Positions 1 to 5,446 of a stretch of 6,628 bases of DNA are shown here, piece after piece. The stretch covers positions 1-6,628 of the forward strand of contig JAEWEK010000194.1 of NCBI GenBank assembly GCA_023389425.1, given 5' to 3'. Position numbers and translations under genes: made by a program. Every line of letters starts with the position of its first letter. Positions within the stretch are counted from its first letter, which is position 1. The notes beneath the pieces were generated by a model, which searched no databases, was not told the origin of the DNA, and was given only the letters and a program-made list of their open reading frames with translations. The stretch is from Pseudomonadota bacterium (GTDB lineage Bacteria > Pseudomonadota > Gammaproteobacteria > Burkholderiales > Burkholderiaceae_D).

Positions 1-510
1 GGTGTACGCCGCTTCGTCAGCGGCTGGATGGCGGCCTATGGCGGCGGCGTGCAGCGTCGCAGCCGCGGCAATGCGGCCGAACTGGAAACCGTGCTGCGCT
101 ACGGCGTCGGCACCACCGAGTACATGCGTACCACCGGCGGCTACGCGCTGACGCTGGAATGCGGCCAGCACGAGGACCCGGCGGCGCCGGAAGTGGCCTA
201 CCGCGCGATCGTCAACACCCTCACCTTCCTCAAGCTGGTCGACGCGCCGGAGCCGGCGCCGGTGCCGTTCGAGGAGATGGAGGCGCTGCAGATGGTGGTG
301 GTGCACGACAAGCTCGACGCCAAGGATGAGTTCATCCGTTCGTGGGCCAGCTTCGATCCGGTGGCGGAAGGCGAACAGATCGGTACACGCGCCGACGGCA
401 CGCCGGTGGTGGCGGAGTTTTCGGGACGAATCCTGTTCCCGGATACGAATGCCGGCGCGAACCAGGAGTGGTATTACATGACGCGGCCGAATCCGGATTT
501 TGGGCGCTGA
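1..510 (+). CDS. Succinylglutamate desuccinylase/aspartoacylase-family protein, C-terminal part (5' end outside window)
   Basis: The frame is open from base 1 to a TGA at 508-510, giving 169 visible residues; the start lies upstream of the window. The most telling segment is LTLECGQH (visible residues 50-57, bases 148-171). It matches the strand in AstE/aspartoacylase enzymes that carries the catalytic glutamate, followed by a helix (EVAYRAIVNTLTFLKLV). A beta-rich tail comes next (ALQMVVVHDKL, then GEQIGTRADGTPVVAEFSGRI), like the C-terminal barrel of this family, which caps the active site. Members are zinc-dependent hydrolases that cleave N-acyl amino acids; the usual N-terminal HxxE zinc ligands would lie outside the window. 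The substrate cannot be told from this half: many such proteins outside arginine-catabolism operons are annotated only at family level. It is convergent with the envelope operon, with a 27-bp gap, and shows no obvious functional link to it. Confidence 0.8.
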   Translation, partial: GVRRFVSGWMAAYGGGVQRRSRGNAAELETVLRYGVGTTEYMRTTGGYALTLECGQHEDPAAPEVAYRAIVNTLTFLKLVDAPEPAPVPFEEMEALQMVVVHDKLDAKDEFIRSWASFDPVAEGEQIGTRADGTPVVAEFSGRILFPDTNAGANQEWYYMTRPNPDFGR

Positions 511-533
511 CCGGAAAACCAAGCGCCAGCGCC
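503..533. terminator. Possible weak hairpin between convergent genes
   Basis: GGCGCTG at 503-509 can pair with CAGCGCC at 527-533, a perfect 7-bp stem around a 17-base loop. A second copy of AGCGCC at 522-527 offers an alternative 6-bp pairing. The stem overlaps the stop of the left gene and sits just past the stop of the operon's last gene, where a shared terminator would be expected. Neither strand has a T-run directly after the stem, so it does not look like a classical intrinsic terminator, and chance pairing in GC-rich DNA is quite possible. Confidence 0.22.
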
Positions 534-537
534 TGAT

Positions 538-822
538 TCAATTCTGCGGCTGGCCGGTTGCGGCGCGTTCCAGCCGTATCAGGTGCAAATTGCGAAGATA
601 GATACCGACCCCGAGCAACTGGCCGGCCACGAACACCGGATCCTTCCGGTGTGCCGCGTACACCAGCAATACGAGCGCGCCACCGATACTGAAGTACCAG
701 AACGAGACAGGAATCACGCTGCGCCGCTCCCGCTCGCTGACCAGCCACTGCACCAGGAAGCGCATCATGAACAGCGCCTGGCCGCCGAAGCCGATCACGA
801 GCCACCACAGGTCGTCATCCAC
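538..822 (-). CDS. Small LABN-domain membrane protein (lipid A biosynthesis N-terminal domain)
   Basis: A 94-residue protein starting at GTG 822-820, one base after the stop of the PAP2 gene. The strong Shine-Dalgarno GGGAGGAG sits at the end of that gene, which decides the start. The longer reading to 909 only adds sequence shadowing the PAP2 gene. The protein is almost a bare LABN domain: a first membrane segment at about 5-25, the conserved stretch QWLVSERERRSVIP (residues 24-37), then FWYFSIGGALVLLVYAAHR forming a second segment, and DPVFVAGQLLGVGIYLRNL (61-79) forming a third. These motifs are characteristic of the family named from the N-terminus of some lipid-A-disaccharide synthases, but no LpxB catalytic part is present. 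Stand-alone LABN proteins often sit beside polyprenyl-phosphate glycosyltransferase and ArnT-like genes. Their biochemical role is not settled; an accessory or carrier-handling role in this operon is inference. It is the last gene of the operon. Confidence 0.88.
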   Translation of the reverse strand: MDDDLWWLVIGFGGQALFMMRFLVQWLVSERERRSVIPVSFWYFSIGGALVLLVYAAHRKDPVFVAGQLLGVGIYLRNLHLIRLERAATGQPQN

Positions 823-823
823 T

Positions 824-1618
824 TCACTCCTCCCGCGCACGACGGCGCAGCGGGAATTGGAACGGGGTCTGCAGGAGCTCCCGGCCGCCCCACACCAGAC
901 ACACCACACCGACCGCGCGCTGCGTCGGCATCACTTCGGGGAAGCCGATATGTGGACTGAACAGCAGCGCGCCGGCGATCACCAACAGGACCAGGCCGGT
1001 GGCCAGTCCCCACATGCCCGAGGTCTTCCAGCCGAAGCGGCCGGACAATCCGAGGCCGCACCACGCCGCGAACCATCCGCCCAGCATGCCCGCCAGCAGG
1101 TCTAGCGGCCAGTGAACGCCGACCATCACCCGCGACAGGCTCACCAGCGTGGCAAGCACCAGCAAGGCCAACCTCAGTAAGGAGCGCCCGCGCAGCGCCA
1201 TGATCCAGATCCCGGCCAAGGCAAAGATGGCGGCAGCGTGGCCGGAGGGAAAGGCGCCGCTCCGGTGCGGCGGCCCGCTATGGAAGAATGTGTCCGGACC
1301 GTACACGGCAAGCGGGCGCGGCACCGGTATCGCATGCTTGACAAGCTGGACGTAAGCGGTTGCGACCACGGCCGCAATGAGTGCCGCCCAGAACCGCTCT
1401 GGCAGGCGCTTGATGCACGGGAGGATCAAGGCCAATGCCACCGCACCGTCGCCGAGCACGGTCAGGTTGGCCCACGGGGCGTGGCCGAACGCGTGGCCGC
1501 CGCGATTGAGCACGAGGAACAGGTCCTGGTTGGTGCCGCTCATGGCGATGACGGCGAACAGCAGCACGGCCACCGACGGCGGCAACCACGCCCATGCGGA
1601 GTGCGGGAAGGTGCGCAT
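824..1618 (-). CDS. PAP2-family membrane lipid phosphatase
   Basis: A 264-residue integral membrane phosphatase of the type 2 phosphatidic acid phosphatase superfamily. All three signature motifs are intact: Kx6RP (K94, R101-P102), PSGH (124-127), and SRx5HxxxD (S162-R163, H169, D173). The histidines of the second and third motifs form the phospho-enzyme and act as acid/base. About six hydrophobic segments are visible (about 12-27, 58-68, 78-93, 127-142, 147-162, 172-190), with another near 205-220, and the active site should face the periplasm. The chosen ATG at 1618 lies 4 bases past the stop of the ArnT-like gene, 7 bases after GGGGAG; an ATG 12 codons further upstream would overlap that gene. 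Family members include undecaprenyl-diphosphate phosphatases (PgpB, BcrC) and lipid A phosphatases (LpxE, LpxF). Which one this is cannot be decided by eye. The operon context favours dephosphorylation of lipid A or recycling of the sugar carrier. Confidence 0.9.
   Translation of the reverse strand: MRTFPHSAWAWLPPSVAVLLFAVIAMSGTNQDLFLVLNRGGHAFGHAPWANLTVLGDGAVALALILPCIKRLPERFWAALIAAVVATAYVQLVKHAIPVPRPLAVYGPDTFFHSGPPHRSGAFPSGHAAAIFALAGIWIMALRGRSLLRLALLVLATLVSLSRVMVGVHWPLDLLAGMLGGWFAAWCGLGLSGRFGWKTSGMWGLATGLVLLVIAGALLFSPHIGFPEVMPTQRAVGVVCLVWGGRELLQTPFQFPLRRRAREE
827..834 (-). promoter_or_regulatory. Shine-Dalgarno of the LABN gene
   Basis: GGGAGGAG read on the - strand, with four bases between it and the GTG at 822-820 (six from the GGAGG core). 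It lies inside the final codons of the PAP2 gene. This supports the non-ATG start and argues for translational coupling. An ATG overlapping the GTG is in a different frame that does not encode the LABN domain. Confidence 0.75.
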
Positions 1619-1622
1619 CGCG

Positions 1623-3215
1623 TCACTCCCCGACGCGGGCCAGCACGACCCCACCCTTCCGGTACAACATTTGCACTTGGCCCAGTCCCGCCAACTCGTC
1701 GCTGCGCGTCAGGATCACCTCGCCCTGGCGCAGCGTATCGGCGCGCTCCGACACCGCGCCTCGGTAGAAACTGAAACTGGGGACGTTGAAGTGCCACGTT
1801 CGCACGGGCCAGCCGGCGGCACGCACCAGCGCGGCCGCTTCTTTCACGGGGCCCTGTTGCAGCGCGGCCAGCGACGGCAAGACAAGTCCGCCGACCGCGG
1901 ACGAACAGATCAGGCCGCTGGCTGCCAGCCGTGGCCATGCCGGCGTGCGCGGCATCAGCGCCAGCGCGACGATTGCGCCCAGCATGGCCCAGGCGGCCTG
2001 TTGCCAGGCCTGTCCAAAGACCTCGGGGCGGCTGAGCATCTCGTGAAGATAAAGGTTGCCTGCGGCCGAACCGATGACGGCCGCCAACACCGGCAGCATC
2101 ACGACGAAGCCGAGCAGGAGGACGGGTGGCACGAACGCGAGCAAGCGCGACCCGATCGCATGACGCTGCCTTGCCATCAGCACGAACAGCGGCGTCATGC
2201 CGTAGATGAGGTAGTGCGGCAGCTTGGTCTGCGCCAGCGAGAAGAACACCAGGACGAACAGGAACCAGCACCAGAGGAAGGTATCGAGCGCCGGCGGCCG
2301 CAACACGAACGCGCCGCGCAAGACGCGCAGGAACAGCCCTGTGTACGGCAGACACAGCGCGAGCGCCACCGGCAGGTAGTAGAACACCGACCCGCCGTGC
2401 CCTTGCAGCGGATGGGCAAAGCGTTCGACATTGTGGTGCAGGAAGAAGCCTTCGATGAAGGCCTGCCCCTGCTGCTGATATTCCAGCCAGTACCAAGGCC
2501 CCGCCACCGCCAGCAGGATCAGGTAGCAGACCGGGTCGTGCAGCGCCGCCACCAGGCTGCGGCGTTGCCCGAGCAGCGCGAACGCGATCAGGCTCACCGC
2601 GCCTGGAATCAACAGCGCCACCGGCCCCTTGGTCAGGACGCCGAGCGCCATCCAGAGCCACACGCGGCGCCTGTAGCGAACGCGCGGCGCCTGCAGGTAG
2701 CGACAGGCGTCGAACATCGCCAGCACGAGGAAGAGGTTGAGCAGCGCATCGGCCGTCGCCCCGCGCCCGATGAGGGTGACGCCCAGGGAAGTTGCGGCGA
2801 TGAGCCCGGCCGCCCATCCGCTTGCGCTGTCCGAGACACGGCGCGTGAATGCGACCAAGGCGACAATCCAGGCCGTGCCGGCGAGCGCGGACGGCAGCCG
2901 CAATGCAAACTCGTTCAGGCCGAATGCCGACACCGACGCCGCCTGCAGCCAGTAGCTCAGGATAGGCTTGTCGAAACGCGGCGCGCCATTCAGCCAGGTC
3001 GTCACGAAGTCGCCACGCTCGAGCATTTCGCGCGTCGCCTCGCCGAAGGCGCCTTCGTCCACGTCGAACAAGGGGAAATCGCCGAGCCGGAAGAACAAGC
3101 CGACGTAGATGGCAACTGCCACCAGCAGCGCCGGCATCCCGGGCGCCAGCACGCCGCGTGCGGCCAGCCACATGCCGCGGAGGCTTTGGGCGCGCGGCAG
3201 CACCGAGCCCTTCAC
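1623..3215 (-). CDS. ArnT-like integral membrane glycosyltransferase (GT39/PMT superfamily)
   Basis: A 530-residue polytopic protein starting at GTG 3215-3213, which overlaps the preceding stop as GTGA and follows GGAGGA by six bases. The first membrane helix is at about 28-43. The next loop carries the acidic motif DVDEGAFGEATREML (D51, D53, E54), matching the periplasmic loop in PMT/ArnT enzymes that holds the catalytic acid. Further family marks are FDKPILSYW (81-89), GATADALLNLF (152-162), LTKGPVALLIP (194-204), HHNVERF (260-266) and AQTKLPHYLIYG (328-339). A long run of hydrophobic segments ends near residue 450, followed by a small soluble C-terminal domain (about 455-530), as in ArnT-like proteins. 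These enzymes take a sugar from undecaprenyl phosphate and attach it to lipid A, core or protein on the periplasmic side. The length is close to the usual 500-580 residues. With the GT2 and epimerase genes upstream, the donor is probably undecaprenyl-phosphate-galacturonate; the acceptor is not shown by the sequence. Confidence 0.88.
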   Translation of the reverse strand: MKGSVLPRAQSLRGMWLAARGVLAPGMPALLVAVAIYVGLFFRLGDFPLFDVDEGAFGEATREMLERGDFVTTWLNGAPRFDKPILSYWLQAASVSAFGLNEFALRLPSALAGTAWIVALVAFTRRVSDSASGWAAGLIAATSLGVTLIGRGATADALLNLFLVLAMFDACRYLQAPRVRYRRRVWLWMALGVLTKGPVALLIPGAVSLIAFALLGQRRSLVAALHDPVCYLILLAVAGPWYWLEYQQQGQAFIEGFFLHHNVERFAHPLQGHGGSVFYYLPVALALCLPYTGLFLRVLRGAFVLRPPALDTFLWCWFLFVLVFFSLAQTKLPHYLIYGMTPLFVLMARQRHAIGSRLLAFVPPVLLLGFVVMLPVLAAVIGSAAGNLYLHEMLSRPEVFGQAWQQAAWAMLGAIVALALMPRTPAWPRLAASGLICSSAVGGLVLPSLAALQQGPVKEAAALVRAAGWPVRTWHFNVPSFSFYRGAVSERADTLRQGEVILTRSDELAGLGQVQMLYRKGGVVLARVGE

Positions 3216-4252
3216 AAGCCGTCCTCCGCCGCATCGAAGCCATCGCCCAGTACTTCGTCGACCAGATAGGTGCGACGGCCGCTCGATTCGAAATAGGTCC
3301 GCGCCAGCATCTCGGTGACGATGCCGGTGCAGATGAACTGCACGCCGATGACCGCGAGCAGTACGCCGAGCATGAGAAGCGGGCGGCTGGCGATCGCATC
3401 CCCGAACATCAGCTTGCGCCATGCCAGCCACGCCAGCGCAAGCGCACCACCGAAGCCGCACACGAGGCCGATGCGGCCGAAGAAATGCCCTGGCATGGCG
3501 CGATAGCGCGCAAAAAAGTACATCGACAGCAAGTCGAGCAAGACCCTGAAGGTACGCGACAGGCCGTATTTGGATGTGCCGTGGACACGCGGGAAATGGC
3601 TGACGGCTTCCTCCTTGATGCGCCGAGGCGAAGTAACGGTCGCCAGCCAGGTCGGGATGAAGCGGTGCATTTCGCCGTACAGGCGCACCTGGCGGACCAC
3701 GTCGCCGCGGAACACCTTGAGGGAACAGCCATAGTCGTGCAGGCGCACGCCCGTCACGGCCCCGATCAGGCGGTTGGCGCACCACGAGGGCAGTTTGCGA
3801 AACCAGAGATTGTCCTGGCGCGACTGGCGCCATCCGACCAGCAGGTCCAGCCTTTCGTCGAGCAGGCGGCGGACCATGCGCGGGATGTCGTGCGGGTTGT
3901 TCTGCAGGTCGCCATCCATCGTGACGATGATGCTGCCTTCCGCCGCGTCGATGCCGGCCTGCATGGCCGCCGTCTGGCCGAAGTTGCGGCGCAGGATCAC
4001 GGCGCGAAGCCGATCCGGGCAGGCGGCGACAGCCTCCCGAATGCGGTCGGCGGTGCCGTCGCTGCTGCCGTCATCCACCAGAATCAGTTGCCACGCCCAA
4101 GGAGAAGCCTGCAGCGCCGACTGCACCCGCGACACCAGCGGCGACACGTTGCCGGCCTCGTCGAACATCGGCACCACGAGCGACAGCCGATCCGCCTTTG
4201 CGGCCGGCGCGTCATGCGCAAGCGATGGTGCCGGGGACCGAAGATCACGCAT
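3212..4252 (-). CDS. Polyprenyl-phosphate glycosyltransferase, GT2 family (DPM1/GtrB/ArnC-like)
   Basis: A 346-residue GT-A glycosyltransferase with two C-terminal membrane helices. After a short polar N-terminal extension, the fold begins with LSLVVPMFDEAGNV (23-36). VDDGSSDGT (59-67) and the metal-binding MDGDLQNNP (112-120, DGD at 113-115) follow. HDYGCSLKVFRGD (172-184), RFIPTW (197-202), and HGTSKYG (224-230) are typical of enzymes that load a sugar onto dolichyl or undecaprenyl phosphate at the cytoplasmic membrane face. Hydrophobic segments at about 259-278 and 291-315 match the two-helix tail of GtrB-like members. The ATG at 4252 overlaps the end of the epimerase gene by 8 bases with only a weak GGGA upstream, so its translation is probably coupled to the epimerase. 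It hands its product to the downstream ArnT-like enzyme. The sugar is inferred to be galacturonic acid, as for rhizobial RgtE; L-Ara4N, glucose or mannose cannot be excluded from sequence alone. Confidence 0.9.
   Translation of the reverse strand: MRDLRSPAPSLAHDAPAAKADRLSLVVPMFDEAGNVSPLVSRVQSALQASPWAWQLILVDDGSSDGTADRIREAVAACPDRLRAVILRRNFGQTAAMQAGIDAAEGSIIVTMDGDLQNNPHDIPRMVRRLLDERLDLLVGWRQSRQDNLWFRKLPSWCANRLIGAVTGVRLHDYGCSLKVFRGDVVRQVRLYGEMHRFIPTWLATVTSPRRIKEEAVSHFPRVHGTSKYGLSRTFRVLLDLLSMYFFARYRAMPGHFFGRIGLVCGFGGALALAWLAWRKLMFGDAIASRPLLMLGVLLAVIGVQFICTGIVTEMLARTYFESSGRRTYLVDEVLGDGFDAAEDGL
3222..3227 (-). promoter_or_regulatory. Shine-Dalgarno of the ArnT-like gene
   Basis: GGAGGA read on the - strand, six bases before GTG 3215-3213 and inside the last codons of the GT2 gene. 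It fixes the start at this GTG. The long in-frame extension reaching 3833 merely runs antiparallel-free through the GT2 gene in another frame and gives basic, low-complexity sequence. Confidence 0.75.
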
Positions 4253-5246
4253 GGTATTCCCGGAACCAGTGCACGAATCGATCGATGCCGGTGGCGAGCG
4301 GCGTGGCCGGGACCCAGCCGATGGCCTGCTGGAGGTCGCGCGTGTCGGCGCAGGTGGCGAGCATGTCCGCGCCCGGCATCGGCCGCATCACGCGCTCGGC
4401 CTTGCATCCCAGCGCACCTTCCAGCTCGGCGATAAAGACGGTCAGCTCGACCGGCCTCTGGTTGCCGACGTTGTAGATGCGGTAAGGCGCATGGCTGGTC
4501 GCAGGATCCGGCGAAGCAGGATCGAACGCAGGATCGGGTGCCGCCGGCCGCTCGGCCAGCCGCACGATGGACTCGACCACGTCTTCGATAAATGTGAAGT
4601 CGCGCAGCATGCGGCCGTTGTTGAAAACCTGGATCGGTCGCCCCTGCACAATGGCGTGGGCGAACAGCATCGGCGCCATGTCGGGCCGGCCCCATGGCCC
4701 ATACACGGTGAAGAAACGCAGGCCGGTGGTGGGAAGTCCGTACAGGTGGCTGTAGCTGTGCGCCAGCAGTTCGTCGCTGCGCTTGGTGGCGGCGTACAGG
4801 CTGACCGGGTGGTCGGCGGCGTGGTGTTCGGAGAAAGGCATGCTCCGGTTGGCGCCGTAGGTGCTGGAGCTGCTTGCGTACAGCAAATGCCCCACCTCAT
4901 GCCGGCGGCAGCATTCGATGACATTGGCAAAGCCCACCACGTTGTTGCGCACGCATTCGTACGGATGCTCCGCCGAATAACGCACACCCGTTTGCGCCGC
5001 GAGATGAATGACGCACTCGACGCGGTGCTCCCCGAACAGGGCCTCCACATCGCCGGCCTGGGCCAGGTCGAGCTGGACGAAGCGGAAGCCTGGTTCACCG
5101 TGCAACTGCGCCAGCCGCCGCGCCTTGAGCGACGGATCCGCGCACGGCCCCATGTGATCGACGCCGACCACGAGCTTGCCTTGCGCCAGCAGGCGCCGCG
5201 CCAAATGCATGCCGATAAAACCAGCCACGCCTGTGAGAAGAATCAT
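4245..5246 (-). CDS. SDR-family NAD-dependent epimerase, probable UDP-glucuronate 4-epimerase
   Basis: A 333-residue extended short-chain dehydrogenase. The NAD-binding TGVAGFIG is at 5-12, an acidic residue ending beta-2 at D30, HLAAQTGVRYS at 81-91, the SSSS/TY stretch at 125-130, and the catalytic YAATK pair Y151/K155. GLRFFTVYGPWGRPDM (175-190), GRMLRDFTFIEDVVE (211-225) and APYRIYNVGN (253-262) are the hallmarks of the UDP-glucuronate 4-epimerase branch (CapI, LspL and plant GAE relatives) rather than plain GalE. It would interconvert UDP-GlcA and UDP-GalA in the cytoplasm. The ATG at 5246 starts directly at the Rossmann strand, as in the family; the upstream in-frame ATG at 5363 adds a polar, unrelated stretch. 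The Shine-Dalgarno (GCGGGA) is weak. This is the first gene of the operon and supplies the sugar. The loop usually reading N-D-Y-Y-D after beta-2 is here H-M-G-P-C-A-D (31-37), a mild oddity. An Asp-Pro-Ala-rich loop lies at 234-251. Confidence 0.88.
   Translation of the reverse strand: MILLTGVAGFIGMHLARRLLAQGKLVVGVDHMGPCADPSLKARRLAQLHGEPGFRFVQLDLAQAGDVEALFGEHRVECVIHLAAQTGVRYSAEHPYECVRNNVVGFANVIECCRRHEVGHLLYASSSSTYGANRSMPFSEHHAADHPVSLYAATKRSDELLAHSYSHLYGLPTTGLRFFTVYGPWGRPDMAPMLFAHAIVQGRPIQVFNNGRMLRDFTFIEDVVESIVRLAERPAAPDPAFDPASPDPATSHAPYRIYNVGNQRPVELTVFIAELEGALGCKAERVMRPMPGADMLATCADTRDLQQAIGWVPATPLATGIDRFVHWFREYHA
4501..4535 (-). repeat. Three in-frame GCAGGATC repeats within the epimerase gene
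   Basis: The octamer GCAGGATC (+ strand) occurs at 4501-4508, 4516-4523 and 4528-4535, with offsets of 15 and 12 bases. Both offsets are multiples of three, so the copies encode repeated Asp-Pro-Ala units in a surface loop (about residues 237-250). This loop varies in length in the UDP-GlcA epimerase family, so the repeat probably reflects slippage that the protein tolerates. Confidence 0.6.
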
Positions 5247-5414
5247 CGCAATCCCGCGCCATGAAAATGAGCTGCCATCTTGTCTGGCTGAGTTATGCGA
5301 ACGACGATCCAGATCAAACGAACGCCTGATTGCAGCGCGCGTGGCAGCGCCGCACACATGCATATATTTCTAGTTCCGGCGAGTCCGGTGTATTCTTGCG
5401 GCCAAACTCAACCC

Positions 5415-5425
5415 GCCGGACCGGC
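5415..5425. repeat. Perfect palindrome GCCGGACCGGC in the peptidase leader
   Basis: GCCGG and its complement CCGGC flank a single central A, just upstream of the AAGGA ribosome-binding site of the M1 peptidase gene. The CCGGAC within it (5416-5421) is also the complement of GTCCGG at 5383-5388. It could be an operator half-site arrangement or RNA structure in the leader, but it is short and GC-rich, so chance is a real alternative. Confidence 0.3.
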
Positions 5426-5433
5426 ATCAGTAA

Positions 5434-5438
5434 AAGGA
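5434..5438 (+). promoter_or_regulatory. Shine-Dalgarno of the M1 peptidase gene
   Basis: AAGGA with eight bases before the TTG at 5447-5449. It decides a non-ATG start: no ATG or GTG precedes the signal peptide in this frame, and the first in-frame ATG lies far inside the peptidase N-domain. Confidence 0.75.
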
Positions 5439-5446
5439 CCGCCAAC

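Larger units (their letters stand above)
5247..5446. promoter_or_regulatory. Divergent intergenic region with the presumed promoters of the operon and the peptidase gene
   Basis: This 200-bp gap lies between two divergent genes, so both promoters should be here. No strong consensus pair is visible. Rightward, the AT-rich island at 5361-5373 is followed by TATTCT at 5391-5396, a fair -10 with a poor TTCTAG 17 bases upstream; this would leave a leader of about 45 bases. TATATT at 5363-5368 is an alternative -10. Leftward, TTGATC (5317-5312 on the - strand) precedes CATAAC (5297-5292), but the spacing of 14 is short. Four CCGG motifs lie at 5376, 5385, 5416 and 5421. No coding sequence or RNA gene is evident. 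Confidence 0.5.

Noticed and set aside
823..909. ATG-started N-terminal extension of the LABN protein
   Set aside because: The extra 29 residues lie inside the PAP2 gene, are Cys/Arg-rich and unlike the family; a strong Shine-Dalgarno marks the GTG at 822.
1377..3269. A 630-codon open frame on the + strand opposite the ArnT-like gene
   Set aside because: The translation is rich in Arg, Gln, His and Pro with no domain or membrane segment. It is the antisense shadow of a high-GC gene whose - strand product shows clear GT39 motifs.
1540..3399. A 619-codon frame on the - strand overlapping the ArnT-like gene in another frame
   Set aside because: It is an Arg/Ala-rich out-of-frame reading of the same strand; the membrane helices and family motifs lie only in the 3215-1623 frame.
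538..5246. An L-Ara4N (arn/pmr) polymyxin-resistance operon
   Set aside because: The GT2 and ArnT-like genes alone would suggest it, but no ArnA, ArnB or ArnD homologue is present and the first gene is a UDP-GlcA epimerase-type protein, so a uronic acid is the better guess.
3158..5264. Long + strand frames (425 and 496 codons) across the GT2 and epimerase genes
   Set aside because: Both overlap well-supported - strand genes, have no recognisable domains, and overlap each other in different frames.
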